NCBI GenBank assembly: GCA_030836365.1
Contig: JAURQB010000204.1
Span: 1-6,058 of the forward strand
Source: Bdellovibrionota bacterium
GTDB lineage: Bacteria; Bdellovibrionota; Bacteriovoracia; Bacteriovoracales; Bacteriovoracaceae
Length of the DNA stretch: 6,058 nucleotides
Direction of reading: 5' to 3'
Below are positions 5,202-6,058 of the stretch, one piece after another. Both the position numbers and the translations under genes were made by a program. The notes below the pieces were generated by a model, which saw only the letters and a list, made by a program, of their open reading frames with translations, did no database searches and was not told where the DNA came from. Every line of letters starts with the position of its first letter. The stretch's first letter is position 1.

Positions 5202-6058
5202 ATGAAAACATTAGTAACAACAATTTTTAGTTTACTCATCATCACAGCAAATGCCGATGAAGGCGCCATTTTTGGGCCTGTAGACGCTGAAACTTTAACA
5301 CTCGACTTACCAGCAATTGGTGCTGCTCCAAGCCTTGAAGACTGTAATTGCGACGGTGAGGAAGACAAAGAAAAAGATGAAAAAGAGAAAAGAAAGACCC
5401 CACTTATTTCATTCTCTTTTGGAGTTGAGGCCGATGGAAATGGAGACCGAGCAGTTAGCTCTTACGATTGTAGTACTTCACCACATCAAACAGATATCGC
5501 CAACATCATCAGCGCGATGCCAACAATGGATCACCAAGCTTTTAAAAGTTATGTTTCTGCGAATACTCAACATTTTTCCGCAGAGGATAAAATTTGCTTA
5601 GCAAATGAGTTTGCAGGTCTAGGTAATCAAAACTATACGATGGCGGATGGAATTGGATTATATAACCTTGATGAGATGCACTCGTGCATTCAACAAGCGT
5701 CAATGGGCAACTACGAATCATGTCGTACATGTGCACCTATTCACCATTACTCTGCAGACATGATTGAGAGCATGGGTGGCCAATGTGGTCTCATGGTTAA
5801 TCAATCTCACGAAGATGATTATGAACTTGATTCGACCACAAGCACTTATGTTAAAACGGGAACAACAAGTCGCTTCATGCATTACGTAAATATTTGTAAG
5901 ATTGGTGGAAAATTTCACATGATCAACTACAGTAGCAATTACCAACTAGAAGCGATGACCTACCAAGAAGCTGTTGATATGGCGAACATTGGTTTAGGAG
6001 AAGGAAACTGGGCGGGTAACCAAATTACGTGTATGGGTTCAGGTGAGAGTTCAATTAA
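5202..6058 (+). CDS. Tandem paralogue of the 3094 product, exported Cys-rich Cys/His/Asn-core protein (3'-truncated by window edge)
   Basis: The frame is open from ATG 5202 to the right edge, giving 285 residues with no stop. Residues 1-18 are a signal peptide (ANA cleavage site before D19). The layout repeats the 3094 product at the same residue numbers: D47-C-N-C-D-G-E-E-D55, a charged Lys/Glu linker, DGNGD at 78-82, C90, C132 and C162. From there numbering slips by one (C174, C177, candidate nucleophile C195). A 28-residue block from SCRTC to LMVN differs at only three positions. The candidate His is H227 and the Asn N242; a net insertion of about seven residues, rich in Asp, Ser and Thr, separates C195 from H227. 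Later shared blocks are YQLEAMTYQEAVD and GEGNWAGNQITC. The putative barrel half lies beyond the window. Conserved core with divergent linker and loop suggests an old duplication under selection, perhaps with different targets. Confidence 0.85.
   Translation, partial: MKTLVTTIFSLLIITANADEGAIFGPVDAETLTLDLPAIGAAPSLEDCNCDGEEDKEKDEKEKRKTPLISFSFGVEADGNGDRAVSSYDCSTSPHQTDIANIISAMPTMDHQAFKSYVSANTQHFSAEDKICLANEFAGLGNQNYTMADGIGLYNLDEMHSCIQQASMGNYESCRTCAPIHHYSADMIESMGGQCGLMVNQSHEDDYELDSTTSTYVKTGTTSRFMHYVNICKIGGKFHMINYSSNYQLEAMTYQEAVDMANIGLGEGNWAGNQITCMGSGESSI

Noticed and set aside
5317..5945. Open frames at 5317-5601 (+), 5542-5736 (-) and 5718-5945 (-)
   Set aside because: All overlap the long 5202 frame, which has a signal peptide, ribosome binding site and strong similarity to the 3094 product. 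They are out-of-frame shadows.

Overview
The window looks like chromosomal DNA of an AT-rich Gram-negative bacterium. Three genes encode Sec-type signal peptides, one product carries a periplasmic-type c-heme motif, one ends like an outer-membrane beta-barrel protein, and two genes have sigma-54-type -24/-12 promoter sequences. The style of these secreted, cysteine-rich proteins fits Bdellovibrionota/Bacteriovoracia-like organisms. That is a weak inference, because no marker gene is present.

Layout. (1) Positions 1-500 (+) hold the 3' part of a gene whose start lies left of the window. Its product resembles a thioredoxin fold in which the CxxC cysteines are replaced. (2) Positions 497-2317 (+) overlap it by an ATGA junction and encode an exported TolB-like beta-propeller protein with a C-terminal cytochrome c domain (CASCH). 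The two are probably one translationally coupled operon acting in the cell envelope. (3) Positions 2319-2969 (-) encode a compact M24-family metallopeptidase. It converges on the previous gene with one base between the stop codons and is probably unrelated to it. (4) Positions 3094-5040 (+) encode a 648-residue exported protein with a cysteine-rich N-terminal domain holding a candidate Cys/His/Asn catalytic core, and a cysteine-free C-terminal half that looks like an outer-membrane beta-barrel. (5) Positions 5202-6058 (+) run off the right edge and encode a clear tandem paralogue of gene 4.

The most interesting part is the right half. Two tandem paralogues have nearly superimposable N-terminal architecture: signal peptide, (V/F)GP motif, DxNxDGxxD cysteine loop, charged linker, DGNGD loop, then a Cys/His/Asn core with invariant cysteines. 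Each has its own GG-N10-GC sigma-54-type promoter. I do not recognise the family by name. My working model is a sigma-54-controlled family of surface-anchored enzymes, a transglutaminase/cysteine-protease-like domain fused to an outer-membrane barrel. The enzymatic and barrel assignments are inference from sequence pattern only. No tRNA, rRNA, CRISPR array, insertion sequence or convincing terminator was seen.
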